A stretch of 15,618 nt of DNA from Collinsella aerofaciens (GTDB lineage Bacteria; Actinomycetota; Coriobacteriia; Coriobacteriales; Coriobacteriaceae): positions 1 to 15,618 of the forward strand of contig RPYR01000250.1 of NCBI GenBank assembly GCA_008671285.1, given 5' to 3'. The notes beneath the pieces are model-generated. The model saw nothing but the letters and a program-made list of their open reading frames with translations, did no database searches and was not told the DNA's origin. This document shows, in pieces, positions 1-8,340 of the stretch (position 1 is its first letter; each line of letters starts with the position of its first letter). The position numbers and the translations under genes were made by a program.

Positions 1-504
1 CCATATGTACTGGAGTTTTTAGGTTTCTCGGACGATACTGCGTTTCGCGAGAGCGATCTAGAGCAGGCGCTCATCACGCATCTTCAGAAGTTCCTGCTGG
101 AGCTTGGCCGTGGTTTCGCTTTCGAGGCGCGCCAAAAGCGCATCACCTTTGATGGGCGCCATTTCTATATTGACCTTGTTTTTTACAACTATCTGATGCG
201 CTGCTTCGTGCTCATCGACCTTAAGACGGACGACCTTACGCATCAGGACCTGGGCCAGATGCAAATGTATGTGAACTACTACACGCGCGAGCTCATGAAC
301 GAAGGCGACAATCCGCCCATAGGCATCGTGCTCTGCGCGGACAAAAGCGATTCGATTGTCGAGTACACGCTGCCCGAAGACAACGACCAAGTGTTTGCCG
401 CCAAATACCTGCCGTATCTTCCAAGCAAGGAAGAGCTGGCGCGCGAACTAAGCGCCGAGTACCGCGCCATCAACGAAGCGACTAATGGCGAAACGCAAGA
501 GTAG
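1..504 (+). CDS. PDDEXK nuclease domain protein, YhcG/DUF1016 family (3' part only)
   Basis: The reading frame is open from base 1 and ends at TAG 502-504, so the N-terminal part lies outside the window; 167 residues are visible. The visible part matches the C-terminal nuclease domain of the YhcG (DUF1016) family. It has an acidic helix (E21 within ESDLEQALITHL), a beta strand FYIDLVFYN carrying D58, and the strand VLIDLK carrying D73-x-K75, which together form a PD-(D/E)xK core. The family signature HQDLGQMQMYVNYY follows. The family is known for predicted DNA endonucleases often found in accessory or mobile regions near restriction genes; the substrate of this one is unknown. The C-terminal tail is polar and ordinary. 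No partner gene is visible downstream. The family assignment is firm; the biological role is not. Confidence 0.88.
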   Translation, partial: PYVLEFLGFSDDTAFRESDLEQALITHLQKFLLELGRGFAFEARQKRITFDGRHFYIDLVFYNYLMRCFVLIDLKTDDLTHQDLGQMQMYVNYYTRELMNEGDNPPIGIVLCADKSDSIVEYTLPEDNDQVFAAKYLPYLPSKEELARELSAEYRAINEATNGETQE

Positions 505-927
505 CAGCACGTTGCGACCGAAGCCACCGCAGCCGTCGCAGGCGCACTCGCGGTTGCGACGCACGCTACGAAACAATACCGGTCATGGACGCCGGCAACG
601 ACATTCTAGCCGTGGCTGGCGAGCGTGACCTGACAGGCAAAGACGCGGCCTTCGTCTGATGTGGGCCCATTGGCTGCCACAGAAAAGGGCCGGTTGCAGC
701 CGGCCCTAGACGATAATACCTGCGTTGCCCGCGCTTCCGAAGTGTGACTAGCTGAAGAGCGGGTTCCGCGGCACAATCTGATTTTACCCAGTGAGGAGGC
801 TCTTTTGCAGCCGCTCCACTGTTTATTTACATCTGGCACCCTCAAACAATCAGACGGCAGCCCGCACTCCTGAGAGCTGCCCCGCACCCCCGGCCATCAC
901 CTTACGGCAACAACCGGTGCTACTCCC
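505..927. other. 423-bp stretch without a convincing gene
   Basis: This gap separates the end of the nuclease gene (+) from the end of the zinc-ribbon gene (-), so the two genes converge. The short open frames on both strands have no ribosome binding site and no recognisable protein family. I see no tRNA cloverleaf. The one clear element is the terminator at 682-707. A weaker 6-bp stem lies at 856-861/876-881. The length and lack of coding signal fit either a decayed gene at the edge of an accessory region or long 3' regions of two convergent genes. Confidence 0.5.
682..707 (-). terminator. Rho-independent terminator (minus strand)
   Basis: A perfect 8-bp GC-rich stem is formed by AGGGCCGG (686-693) and CCGGCCCT (700-707) around a 6-nt loop. 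Read on the minus strand it is followed directly by TTTTCT, the expected U-rich tail. On the plus strand no T run follows. It lies about 220 bp past the stop of the zinc-ribbon gene, the only minus-strand gene it could serve in the window. Confidence 0.65.
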
Positions 928-2265
928 CTACTTCCCAAATAGCGCACCCAGCAGACCGCGGCGTTTGGGCTTCTCCTCTCGGTAGGAACCCTCGACGGCG
1001 GCTGCAACCTGGCGCGGTTGCTCGCCGCCTCCACGGCGCACGATCTGGTACAGGAAGGGCGATTTAACGTATTTGACCTCGACGGGCGTGGCGTGCACGG
1101 TGCTCTCGCCGGACAGATGCAGGCTCGGGCTGAGCGACGCCACGATATGCGTTTCGCGCTTGTCGCTAAACACCACCGCGGCCGCGCGGCCCGTCTGGCC
1201 GTTTACGGCAATGCGCACCTGCTCGCCATCGCGGCCGTCTGTCGCCGGACGATCGACAAAGTAGACCGGCACCATCACCAGGCCGTCCTTATGTTTGCGG
1301 GCCTTGCGCGCCCACATGCGAATGCTCTTTTTATTGAGCCCCAGTACAGCCTCGGCGTCGTTGCCCGCAACGTCGAGCGCCAACTTATCAATGACCACCT
1401 GGTCCTTGGTAGACGCATCGACTGAGACAACGCGAAAGTCACCTTCCTGCATGGCGGGATCGAACGGACCGACCTTGGCAAAGTCCCACGGCTCCAAAAT
1501 GCCCATGAGGCGAACGTCCAGGTAGTTTGCCCTGGGGTATGCCCAGTCGAGCACCTCGTAGTACACCAAGGCCTCCTTGCTCAGGCCCTTGCCCGGGAAG
1601 CTCGCCATCATGCGCAAGTCCGCCAGCGCCATGGGGAAATAGAAGAGCATCATGTCGTTTTGGATCGCGTCTTCCACGTCGTGCCCGGCAAAGGCATCCG
1701 GATACTGGCGCACCAGCTGCAGCGCGTTGGCACGTGCCTGCTGCGGCGAGATTTCGCAGGGAATACCCTGCTCGGGCACATACTCCGCACCAACGCCCAT
1801 GGTCAGGCGCTTGCTGAAGGTACCGGGCTTGAGCAGGTCGGCAATGCCGATCTTGTTGCCGCAGGACGGGCACTCAAACACACGCTGCGTTGACTCGCCC
1901 TCAAAGGACGCTCCGCAGAAGGGGCAAGGAATGCTCACATGCGTGGCCTCTTGGAACTCCTGCGCCGTGCCGCGATCCTCCCACAGCAGATGTTCCAGGA
2001 CCGACTGATTGCGCCAGTGCGCATTGAAGAAATACCAGTCCGGGTCCTGCGGGCGCTCGAGTTGCGACACATGCGTGAGTTTGAGCAGTCCATCCACCAC
2101 CGTCAACGGCGTATGGCGAATACCCAAAGCGCTCTTGGGCTCTCCGGCGTCCGCCTGCCACGGAACCACCGTGCCGCAATAGGCGCACTCAAAGCTGCGC
2201 TTAGCCTGGTGCGAGTACATAGGGCCGCCGCAGTTTTGACATTTAATGGCAAACATCTCGTCCAT
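928..2265 (-). CDS. Orphan double zinc-ribbon protein of unknown function
   Basis: The protein has 445 residues. The start is the ATG at 2265, chosen because AAAGGAGG lies 8 bases upstream; an in-frame start further up has no such site. Two four-cysteine zinc ribbons are visible: C9/C12 with C27/C30 and C114/C117 with C132/C135, both of the CxxC...CxxC type seen in TFIIB-like or RNA-polymerase-like ribbons. The remaining 300 residues look like a soluble mixed alpha/beta domain I do not recognise; they include a tryptophan-rich stretch (DPDWYFFNAHW, near residues 75-84). The C-terminus is basic and then hydrophobic (KPKRRGLLGALFGK). No catalytic motif, signal peptide or membrane span is evident. 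It is probably transcribed alone and ends before the terminator at 682-707. Function cannot be assigned; binding of nucleic acid or protein through the ribbons is only a possibility. Confidence 0.8.
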   Translation of the reverse strand: MDEMFAIKCQNCGGPMYSHQAKRSFECAYCGTVVPWQADAGEPKSALGIRHTPLTVVDGLLKLTHVSQLERPQDPDWYFFNAHWRNQSVLEHLLWEDRGTAQEFQEATHVSIPCPFCGASFEGESTQRVFECPSCGNKIGIADLLKPGTFSKRLTMGVGAEYVPEQGIPCEISPQQARANALQLVRQYPDAFAGHDVEDAIQNDMMLFYFPMALADLRMMASFPGKGLSKEALVYYEVLDWAYPRANYLDVRLMGILEPWDFAKVGPFDPAMQEGDFRVVSVDASTKDQVVIDKLALDVAGNDAEAVLGLNKKSIRMWARKARKHKDGLVMVPVYFVDRPATDGRDGEQVRIAVNGQTGRAAAVVFSDKRETHIVASLSPSLHLSGESTVHATPVEVKYVKSPFLYQIVRRGGGEQPRQVAAAVEGSYREEKPKRRGLLGALFGK

Positions 2266-2293
2266 GGAAACGTCCTCCTTTGCACAGGGGCTG

Positions 2294-2312
2294 TCGACAT
2301 TAAGTATGTCGA
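2294..2312. promoter_or_regulatory. 19-bp dyad, possible operator
   Basis: TCGACAT (2294-2300) and ATGTCGA (2306-2312) are perfect inverted 7-bp arms separated by 5 bp. The dyad ends about 12 bp upstream of the Shine-Dalgarno sequence of the zinc-ribbon gene and lies in the gap between two divergent genes. It has the size and symmetry of a dimeric regulator's site, and its central TACTTA on the minus strand could overlap a -10 element. No regulator is identified. Confidence 0.4.
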
Positions 2313-2483
2313 GCAAGCAGGCACATGCCCATACCCATGTGGCCCAAAATGGACCACCCAGGCAGACGAGAAGTCTCGCTCGTTAGCACCGGCAGACTAT
2401 TGCTGCATTTTCTGAGCATCGGCGCACGGCGCCCCCGTGCGAGCTACACTATCCCCTTAAACATGATTGTGAGGACGACCGCT

Positions 2484-3665
2484 ATGCTATTTGTAAATCG
2501 GCTGGTACATACGCTTGTTCCCGGCAGCGAGGGCGAGCCGGTCGATGCATCTTGCCGCACCAACGCGGGCTTTTCCGCAAGCCTCGTCTGCATTGGCCTC
2601 AACATCACCCTGTGCCTGGCCAAGGGCATCGCGGGTCTGCTCGCCGGCTCCGTCTCCCTCATCGCCGACGCTTTCAACAACCTCTCCGATGCCTCGAGCA
2701 ACATCGTGAGTCTGCTCGGGTTCCGCCTTGCCAGCCGCCCGGCAGACGAGGGCCACCCTTATGGCCACGGCCGCTACGAGTACCTGGCCGGTCTGTTTGT
2801 CGCCGTCCTGGTTTGCGCCGTCGGCATCAACCTGATTCTCGAGTCGGTCACTAAGATCATCAAGCCTTCCCCCACTGCATATTCGGTGCTCTCCTTAGCC
2901 GCCCTCGTCTTGTCCATGCTCGTTAAGCTCTGGATGGCGGCATTCAACCGCACGCTGGGCAACCGCATCGATTCCGAGACGCTCATCGCCACGGCACAGG
3001 ACTCCAAGAATGACGTCATCACCTCGGGCTCGGTCTTGGCGGCGGCGCTTATTTCGCAAGCGACCGGCTTTGATCTCGACGGCTGGGCAGGCCTGGGCGT
3101 GGGCATCTTCATTTGCATCAGCGGCATGGGCCTGGTGCGCGACGCCATCAGCCCGCTGTTGGGGCAAGCGCCCGACCCCAAGCTCGTCCAGGAAATCCGC
3201 GACAGGATCATGTCATACCCCCAGGTTCTAGGCACGCACGACCTCATGGTGCATGACTACGGCCCCGGCCGTCAGTTTGCCAGCGCACACGTGGAAATGC
3301 CCGGCGAGGGCGATGCCTTTGAGCACCACGAGATTCTGGACACCATCGAACACGACATCAAACGCCAGATGGGCATTGGCATTACGCTGCACTGCGACCC
3401 CATTGCAACAACCGGTGACGACCTGCGCGGCTGGGTAAAGCGCGGCGTAGCGCAGATCGACACTGCGCTTTCCATCCACGACCTGCACGAGCACGACGGC
3501 TTTGTTTCGTTTGACCTGGTGCGTCCCGACGGCTTTGACATATCCGACGAAGAGCTACTGGAGCTCGTCACGCGCATCGTGCACGAGCGCCGGCCCGATG
3601 CATCATGCGTCGTTACGTTTGACTCGGGCTTTAGCTCGCCCGACCGTCCGGCAGAGCAGCTGTAG
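2484..3665 (+). CDS. Cation diffusion facilitator transporter, Mn-type
   Basis: This is a 393-residue inner-membrane cation/proton antiporter of the CDF family, expected to export divalent metal from the cytoplasm. The ATG at 2484 is preferred because GAGGA lies 8 bases upstream; an in-frame ATG at 2463 lacks one. About six membrane segments lie between residues 30 and 220. The metal site residues in TM2 are N65xxxD69 (in ADAFNNLSD) and in TM5 D173xxxD177 (in AQDSKND). This N-D/D-D set is typical of the manganese branch (MntE, MneP) and unlike the HxxxD site of zinc exporters. HPYGHGRYE (91-99) is the family signature after TM2. Residues 230-305 form the usual cytoplasmic dimerisation domain; about 90 further residues extend beyond it, as in many Mn-type members. 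A weak TACACT -10 sits at 2445-2450. Mn as substrate is inferred. Confidence 0.88.
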   Translation: MLFVNRLVHTLVPGSEGEPVDASCRTNAGFSASLVCIGLNITLCLAKGIAGLLAGSVSLIADAFNNLSDASSNIVSLLGFRLASRPADEGHPYGHGRYEYLAGLFVAVLVCAVGINLILESVTKIIKPSPTAYSVLSLAALVLSMLVKLWMAAFNRTLGNRIDSETLIATAQDSKNDVITSGSVLAAALISQATGFDLDGWAGLGVGIFICISGMGLVRDAISPLLGQAPDPKLVQEIRDRIMSYPQVLGTHDLMVHDYGPGRQFASAHVEMPGEGDAFEHHEILDTIEHDIKRQMGIGITLHCDPIATTGDDLRGWVKRGVAQIDTALSIHDLHEHDGFVSFDLVRPDGFDISDEELLELVTRIVHERRPDASCVVTFDSGFSSPDRPAEQL

Positions 3666-3677
3666 CCCGCTTAACAG

Positions 3678-4661
3678 CTAGTTACCCTGTGCGCCCGAAA
3701 TGCCGTTTTGCAGAGCGTCCCAGGCATTGGTAGCCATATCGCCCAGATTCTGAGCAGTATCACCCAGGTTTTGTGCCGTATCGCCCAGCTCTTGCGCCTT
3801 ATCTCCCAACTCCTGCGCCTTGTTGCTCAAGTCCTCCAGCGTATTGGAGCTCGAGCTGTCGGTACCGCTTTGGCCGCCGGACGAGTTGCCATAGCTGTTC
3901 TTGTGCGTGAGCTGAATCTCTAGGTTGCCGTTGTCGTTATAGTAGGCATTCGTAACAACCCAGTTGGAATCGATGACGGGCGTTGAGCCATCGTCGGTCA
4001 GAATCACGGCGTTCGAAAGGTCGGCTCCGCGCGACTTGAGGAGCTTCTTGGCGTTGGACCAGTACTGTCCCGGGATATCGCTCAGGTCGACGGCAGCAGA
4101 CTGGGTGGTCTCGGCCTGCTCGGTCGTGGCATCGGTCGTGGCGCCCCGCTTGTTGAGCATGCCCGACACGATGGCGAACACGATCGACAAGGCAAAGAAG
4201 ATCGCCAGCACAATCAGGATTTTCTTGATCACGCTCGACGAACGCGACGGTGCCTTCTCCTCGTCCTCACCATACTGCGGAATCGATTTGGGATACTCGC
4301 GATACGGCTGGCACGCATGCGGATCGCGCGACTCATAACGAGACTGGACCTGCGCCGTACGCGGCATATACGTCGTCTGCTGAGGCTGCGGAATGGGATT
4401 ATGCGGCAGGTTGTTATAAGCATCTGTCGCCGCATTGCCATACGGGTCCGGCGCCGCATTGTCATACGGGTCCTGCGGTGCATAATCAAACGGATCCCGT
4501 GGTGTATCGCCGTAGCCTATAACCCGTGTGGGTTCGGCAGACGTCTGCGTCGCGGCGGGGTCGGTATAACCGGGGTTGGAAACAACGCGAGTCGCATCGG
4601 CGCTATCGCCAGCCTGCGCGGAACCGTAGCCGCCCATCACGGTTGTCTTGTCCTGATCCAT
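3678..4661 (-). CDS. Single-pass membrane protein with repeat-rich tail and PASTA-like exported domain
   Basis: The protein has 327 residues; ATG at 4661 follows AAAGGAA by 8 bases. Residues 1-143 are low-complexity and polar, presumably cytoplasmic, with three related threonine motifs (TTVMGGYG, TRVVSNPGY, TRVIGYG) and four 8-residue repeats (DPYDNAAP type, 56-87). A basic stretch precedes one membrane span at about 147-167. Outside, residues 193-255 (IPGQYWSNAKKLLKSRGADL... then WVVTNAYY...LEIQLTH) resemble one PASTA repeat in pattern, though I am not certain. A serine/glycine linker follows, and residues 276-315 form heptad repeats ending in LGD, likely a coiled coil. The topology resembles Ser/Thr-kinase-linked or cell-wall-linked proteins of actinobacteria. 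No enzyme motif is seen. The stop is only 12 bp from the end of the convergent CDF gene. Confidence 0.8.
   Translation of the reverse strand: MDQDKTTVMGGYGSAQAGDSADATRVVSNPGYTDPAATQTSAEPTRVIGYGDTPRDPFDYAPQDPYDNAAPDPYGNAATDAYNNLPHNPIPQPQQTTYMPRTAQVQSRYESRDPHACQPYREYPKSIPQYGEDEEKAPSRSSSVIKKILIVLAIFFALSIVFAIVSGMLNKRGATTDATTEQAETTQSAAVDLSDIPGQYWSNAKKLLKSRGADLSNAVILTDDGSTPVIDSNWVVTNAYYNDNGNLEIQLTHKNSYGNSSGGQSGTDSSSSNTLEDLSNKAQELGDKAQELGDTAQNLGDTAQNLGDMATNAWDALQNGISGAQGN
3738..3821. repeat. Four tandem 21-bp repeats inside a gene
   Basis: Four adjoining imperfect 21-bp units start at 3738, 3759, 3780 and 3801. Each encodes one heptad of the KAQELGD/TAQNLGD type near the C-terminus of the membrane protein. 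The period equals one coiled-coil heptad, so copy number may vary by slippage without frameshift. Confidence 0.85.
4401..4496. repeat. Four degenerate 24-bp repeats inside a gene
   Basis: Four adjoining units encode DPFDYAPQ, DPYDNAAP, DPYGNAAT and DAYNNLPH (residues 56-87 of the membrane protein). The two middle units are the most alike at DNA level. They form part of a probably disordered cytoplasmic tail. Confidence 0.7.
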
Positions 4662-4706
4662 GCAACGATTCCTTTCCGTCGCGCGTGAGCATCAAGTTAT
4701 CCATGC

Positions 4707-4712
4707 ATTCTA
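4707..4712 (-). promoter_or_regulatory. Possible -10 element of the membrane-protein gene
   Basis: TAGAAT on the minus strand, about 46 bp before the ATG at 4661, differs from TATAAT at one base. No good -35 is visible at normal spacing, so the call is tentative. Confidence 0.35.
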
Positions 4713-4778
4713 CCCGCGCAAAAGCTTATGACGGGCAGAGTCCGTCGGTATCTACAAGACATGCGCGGGCCTAAGCAT

Positions 4779-4815
4779 CAAAAAGCCCCGCCGTGCCTTG
4801 TGGGCGCGGCGGGGC
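4779..4815 (-). terminator. Strong Rho-independent terminator of fhs
   Basis: A 13-bp stem with a single G.T wobble pairs 4785-4797 with 4803-4815 around a 5-nt loop. On the minus strand it is followed by TTTTT. It begins 25 bp past the fhs stop codon and separates fhs from the membrane-protein gene. Confidence 0.88.
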
Positions 4816-4840
4816 GGGCTAGCAGCTATGGACAGCAGGC

Positions 4841-6508
4841 TTAGAACAGGCCGGTGATGTCGCCGTCGTTGTCGACGTCGATGTTTTCGGCCGCGGGCAC
4901 CTTGGGCAGACCAGGCATGGTCAGAACACTGCCGGTCAGCGCGACCACAAAGTGGGCGCCGGCAGAAACCTTGAGCTCACGCACGGTGATGCGGAAGTTC
5001 TCGGGAGCGCCCAGGGCCTTGGCGTTGTCGCTAAAGCTGTACTGCGTCTTGGCGACGCACACCGGCAGGTTGCCAAAGCCATTCTCGCGCAGCTCGGCGA
5101 GCTGGCGCTTGGCGGCCGGCGTAAAGTCAACGCCGTCGGCGCGGTAGACCTTGGTGGCAACGGCCTCGAGGGCATCAGCGACATCAGCGCCGTCCTCATA
5201 GGCAAACTTGAGCTCGCTCGGCTGCTCAATCAGACGCATGACCTCATCGGCAAGCTCGAGCGCGCCCTCGCCGCCCTTGGCCCAGACCTCGGAAAGCTTA
5301 ACGTTGACGCCGAGCTTCTGGCACTCGGACTCGATGAGAGCAAGCTCGGCCTCGGTGTCCGTCGGGAAGCGATTGATGGCGACCACGCAGGGCAGACCAT
5401 ATACGTTCTGGATGTTGTCGACGTGACGCAACAGGTTGGGCATGCCAGCCTTGAGTGCCTCGAGGTTCTCCTCGTTGAGATCGGCCTTGGCGACGCCACC
5501 GTTGTACTTAAGCGCACGAGCGGTAGCGACGATCACGACGGCGCTGGGGCGAACGCCCGTCATGCGACACTTGATATCGAGGAACTTCTCGGCACCCAGG
5601 TCGGCGCCAAAGCCGGCCTCGGTAATGGCAACATCGCCAAAGCGCATCGCCATACGCGTGGCCATGATAGAGTTGCAGCCGTGAGCAATGTTGGCGAAGG
5701 GACCGCCGTGGACAAACGCGGGCGTGCCCTCGAGCGTTTGCACCAGATTGGGCTTGAGCGCGTCTTTAAGCAACGCGGCCATGGCACCCTGGGCCTTGAG
5801 GTCGCGGGCACGGACGGGCTCGCCGGCATAGCTGTAGCCGACAACGATCTCGCCCAAGCGCTCCTTAAGATCGTTGATGCTCGTGGACAGGCACAGGATT
5901 GCCATGACCTCGGAGGCGACGGTGATATCGAAGCCGTCCTCGCGCGGCACGCCCTGGGCATTACCGCCAATGCCGTCGATGACGTGGCGCAGCTGACGGT
6001 CGTTCATATCGACGACGCGCTTCCAAGTGATGCGTTTAACGTCAATACCGAGCTGATTGCCCTGCTGGATGTGGTTATCAAGCATGGCGGCCAGCAGGTT
6101 ATTGGCGGCACCGATAGCGTGGAAGTCGCCGGTAAAGTGCAGGTTGATATCCTCCATGGGGATGACCTGAGCCCAGCCGCCGCCGGCAGCACCGCCCTTA
6201 ACGCCAAAGACGGGGCCGAGCGAAGGCTCGCGCAGGGCAACGGCACTCTTGACGCCGCGACGACGCAGGCCGTCGGCCAGACCGATGGTCGTGGTGGGCT
6301 TGCCCTCGCCCGCGGGCGTTGGGTTGATAGCGGTCACGAGGACGAGCTTGGCCTGGTGATCAGTCGGCTCGTTGAGCAGTGAATAGTCGACCTTAGCCTT
6401 GTCGAAGCCGTACGGAATAAGGTGCTTAACGTCGACGCCGGCGTTCTTGGCCACCTCGGTAATAGGCAGTGGCGTGACAGAACGTGCGATTTCGATGTCA
6501 GTAGGCAT
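4841..6508 (-). CDS. fhs: Formate-tetrahydrofolate ligase
   Basis: Fhs makes 10-formyltetrahydrofolate from formate, THF and ATP in the cytoplasm, feeding purine and formyl-Met synthesis or reductive one-carbon metabolism. The protein has 555 residues, the normal family length, with ATG at 6508 after GAAAGGA. Family motifs are complete: the P-loop region PTPAGEGK (64-70), [48 protein letters not shown], and [14 protein letters not shown]. One residue is odd: the P-loop lysine K70 is followed by proline (P71, codon CCC at 6296-6298), where members I know have Thr or Ser. The frame is otherwise intact. No other one-carbon gene lies in the window, and it has its own terminator, so it is probably monocistronic. 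Confidence 0.97.
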   Translation of the reverse strand: MPTDIEIARSVTPLPITEVAKNAGVDVKHLIPYGFDKAKVDYSLLNEPTDHQAKLVLVTAINPTPAGEGKPTTTIGLADGLRRRGVKSAVALREPSLGPVFGVKGGAAGGGWAQVIPMEDINLHFTGDFHAIGAANNLLAAMLDNHIQQGNQLGIDVKRITWKRVVDMNDRQLRHVIDGIGGNAQGVPREDGFDITVASEVMAILCLSTSINDLKERLGEIVVGYSYAGEPVRARDLKAQGAMAALLKDALKPNLVQTLEGTPAFVHGGPFANIAHGCNSIMATRMAMRFGDVAITEAGFGADLGAEKFLDIKCRMTGVRPSAVVIVATARALKYNGGVAKADLNEENLEALKAGMPNLLRHVDNIQNVYGLPCVVAINRFPTDTEAELALIESECQKLGVNVKLSEVWAKGGEGALELADEVMRLIEQPSELKFAYEDGADVADALEAVATKVYRADGVDFTPAAKRQLAELRENGFGNLPVCVAKTQYSFSDNAKALGAPENFRITVRELKVSAGAHFVVALTGSVLTMPGLPKVPAAENIDVDNDGDITGLF

Positions 6509-6548
6509 GGGCGGTCCTTTCGTTACCGAATGAGAAAAAGACCAATTC

Positions 6549-6575
6549 AGCATAGCACGGGCGCGCAATAGTAAA
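6549..6575 (-). promoter_or_regulatory. Possible fhs promoter
   Basis: On the minus strand TTTACT (6570-6575) and TATGCT (6549-6554) stand 15 bp apart, about 40 bp before the fhs start. Spacing is short and both boxes are imperfect, so this is a tentative call; the location between ruvB and fhs is suitable. Confidence 0.3.
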
Positions 6576-6652
6576 ACGCCCATAACCGATGAACGGCGAT
6601 ATGTTTACCCGATGCCCAGCGATAGCCCAACAGCCCGCCAAAACAAAGCGCC

Positions 6653-7720
6653 CTAAACGGTAGGTTCAATCCCCAGGTGCTCAAAGGTGCGAAGGGTTGC
6701 CTGACGGCCCTGCGGCGTACGAATCATCAACCCGCACTGCAGCAAATAGGGCTCATAGACATCCTCGAGCGTGCCCGGGTCCTCGCCCACCGCACTGGCA
6801 AGGGTCGTCAGGCCTACAGCACGGCCGGAGAACGTCTTGGCAAGCGTCTCCAAGATACGAATATCCATCCAGTCCAGACCGAGCTCGTCGATCTCGAAGA
6901 ACTCGAGCGCCTGGCGGCAGATATCGAGCTCGATAGGGCCGCTGCCACGCACCTGTGCGTAATCGCGCACGCGCTTGAGAAGGCGGTTGGCAAGACGTGG
7001 CGTGCCGCGCGAACGCGAGCCGATCTCGAGTGCACTGGGATGGTCGATCGTCACGCCCAGGATAGTCGCCGAGCGCGTCACAATCTGCGCGAGCTCCTCG
7101 ACCGTGTAGTAATCCAGGCGATACGAAATGCCAAAGCGGTCGCGCAACGGGCCGGTCAACATGCCTGAGCGGGTCGTTGCCGCTACCAGCGTAAACTTGG
7201 GAATATCCAGGCGAATCGAGCGCGCCGCCGGACCCTTGCCAATCACGATATCGAGGGCAAAGTCCTCCATCGCGGGGTACAGGACCTCCTCGACCGAACG
7301 GTTGAGGCGGTGGATCTCGTCGATAAACAGCACATCACCCGGCTGCAAGTTAGTAAGGATGGCCGCCAGGTCGCCCGTGCGCGCGATGGCAGGGCCACTC
7401 GTGGTCTTGATCTGAGCGCCCAGCTCGTTGGCGATAACGGTGGCCAGCGTGGTCTTGCCCAGGCCCGGAGGACCCGAGAAGATCACGTGGTCGAGCGTCT
7501 CGCCACGGCTCTGCGCCGCTTCGATCAACACGCGCAGGCTCTGCTTGATGTGCTCCTGACCACAGTAATCGTCCAGGCGCTGGGGGCGCAAAGTGCGGTC
7601 GACATCGAGGTCCTCGGCCGTCAGCTCCGAGCCCACCATGCGCTCGCCGTGCGCCATGGATGCCGCCGGCGAGTTGCCGGGCGTCGCCCACAGGTCCTGA
7701 GAGTCATCGGCTTCCCACAT
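6653..7720 (-). CDS. ruvB: Holliday junction branch-migration ATPase RuvB
   Basis: RuvB is the hexameric AAA+ motor that, with RuvA, drives branch migration of Holliday junctions in recombinational repair. The protein has 355 residues from the ATG at 7720, which overlaps the ruvA stop as TGATG. A GTG at 7723 would give one more residue and cannot be excluded. Visible motifs are Walker A GPPGLGKT (83-90), Walker B LFIDEIH (131-137), the arginine-finger segment GPAARSI with R167, sensor 1 AATTRSG (180-186), and the C-terminal winged-helix region ([20 protein letters not shown]). The N-terminal 40 residues are a little longer than in E. coli. It is the last gene of the ruvCAB operon; no clear terminator follows in the 144 bp before fhs. 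Confidence 0.97.
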   Translation of the reverse strand: MWEADDSQDLWATPGNSPAASMAHGERMVGSELTAEDLDVDRTLRPQRLDDYCGQEHIKQSLRVLIEAAQSRGETLDHVIFSGPPGLGKTTLATVIANELGAQIKTTSGPAIARTGDLAAILTNLQPGDVLFIDEIHRLNRSVEEVLYPAMEDFALDIVIGKGPAARSIRLDIPKFTLVAATTRSGMLTGPLRDRFGISYRLDYYTVEELAQIVTRSATILGVTIDHPSALEIGSRSRGTPRLANRLLKRVRDYAQVRGSGPIELDICRQALEFFEIDELGLDWMDIRILETLAKTFSGRAVGLTTLASAVGEDPGTLEDVYEPYLLQCGLMIRTPQGRQATLRTFEHLGIEPTV

Positions 7721-8340
7721 CACGCATCCATTCCGAGTCGCTTAAGCGCCGCGCCGAGCAGATCCTCGACACGCATATTCTGCCCATCATACCCGCTCAG
7801 GGCAACATCGGTCTCCTGCAGGCTAAAGCCCATGGAAAGGAGCGCCGCACGGGCATCATCGATCGCCGAAGGAGCGGCGGCGGGAACCGGCATCGCAACC
7901 TGGCCGGGAATCACGTCGACCGGCACAAAGCCCTTATCCTTGGCAAAGGTGCTCTTGAGTTCCAGGATCAGGCGCTGAGCTGTCTTTTTGCCCACACCGG
8001 GTACCTTGGCCATGCGCTTGTCGTCCTCGGCCATCACCAGCGAATACAGCTGCCCCACGGTATAGGTGGAAAGCACGGCGAGCGCCAGGCGCGGGCCAAC
8101 GCCCGAAACGGACACGAGCCGGTCGAACATCGTGCGCTCATCCTTTGAGGAAAAACCGAAAAGTGTCATGGCGTCCTCGCGCACCTGCATACGCGTGTAG
8201 AGGCGGACCTCGCCGCCGGGCGTCGGCAACGTGGCCGCAGTGCTGCCCGAGATGCCGAGCTCAAAGCCAACGCCCGACACATCGACGACAGCAGAGCTCA
8301 TCGTGGCCTCGACAAGCGTTCCGTGGAGCTGGGAAATCAT
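7720..8340 (-). CDS. ruvA: Holliday junction DNA-binding protein RuvA
   Basis: RuvA binds four-way junctions as a tetramer and loads RuvB. The protein has 206 residues. ATG at 8340 shares one base with the ruvC stop (TGATG), and the stop overlaps the start of ruvB the same way, which indicates translational coupling. An OB-fold covers residues 1-62. The acidic pin E55/D56 is present at the E. coli positions. Two helix-hairpin-helix motifs follow ([13 protein letters not shown], 78-90; [13 protein letters not shown], 113-125). The C-terminal UBA-like RuvB-binding domain ([13 protein letters not shown]...) is connected by a proline/alanine linker. All family features are intact. Confidence 0.97.
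   Translation of the reverse strand: MISQLHGTLVEATMSSAVVDVSGVGFELGISGSTAATLPTPGGEVRLYTRMQVREDAMTLFGFSSKDERTMFDRLVSVSGVGPRLALAVLSTYTVGQLYSLVMAEDDKRMAKVPGVGKKTAQRLILELKSTFAKDKGFVPVDVIPGQVAMPVPAAAPSAIDDARAALLSMGFSLQETDVALSGYDGQNMRVEDLLGAALKRLGMDA

Noticed and set aside
856..881. Stem GGCAGC/GCTGCC after the zinc-ribbon gene
   Set aside because: It is short with a 14-nt loop and poor T tail; the element at 682-707 is a much better terminator.
3738..3821. Evenly spaced 21-bp repeats as a possible CRISPR array
   Set aside because: There are no spacers, the units adjoin directly, and the period encodes coiled-coil heptads.
4952..6382. Long plus-strand open frame opposite fhs (also 9626-11326 and 14225-15229 opposite other genes)
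   Set aside because: These are complements of highly conserved minus-strand proteins in GC-rich DNA; their translations match no family.
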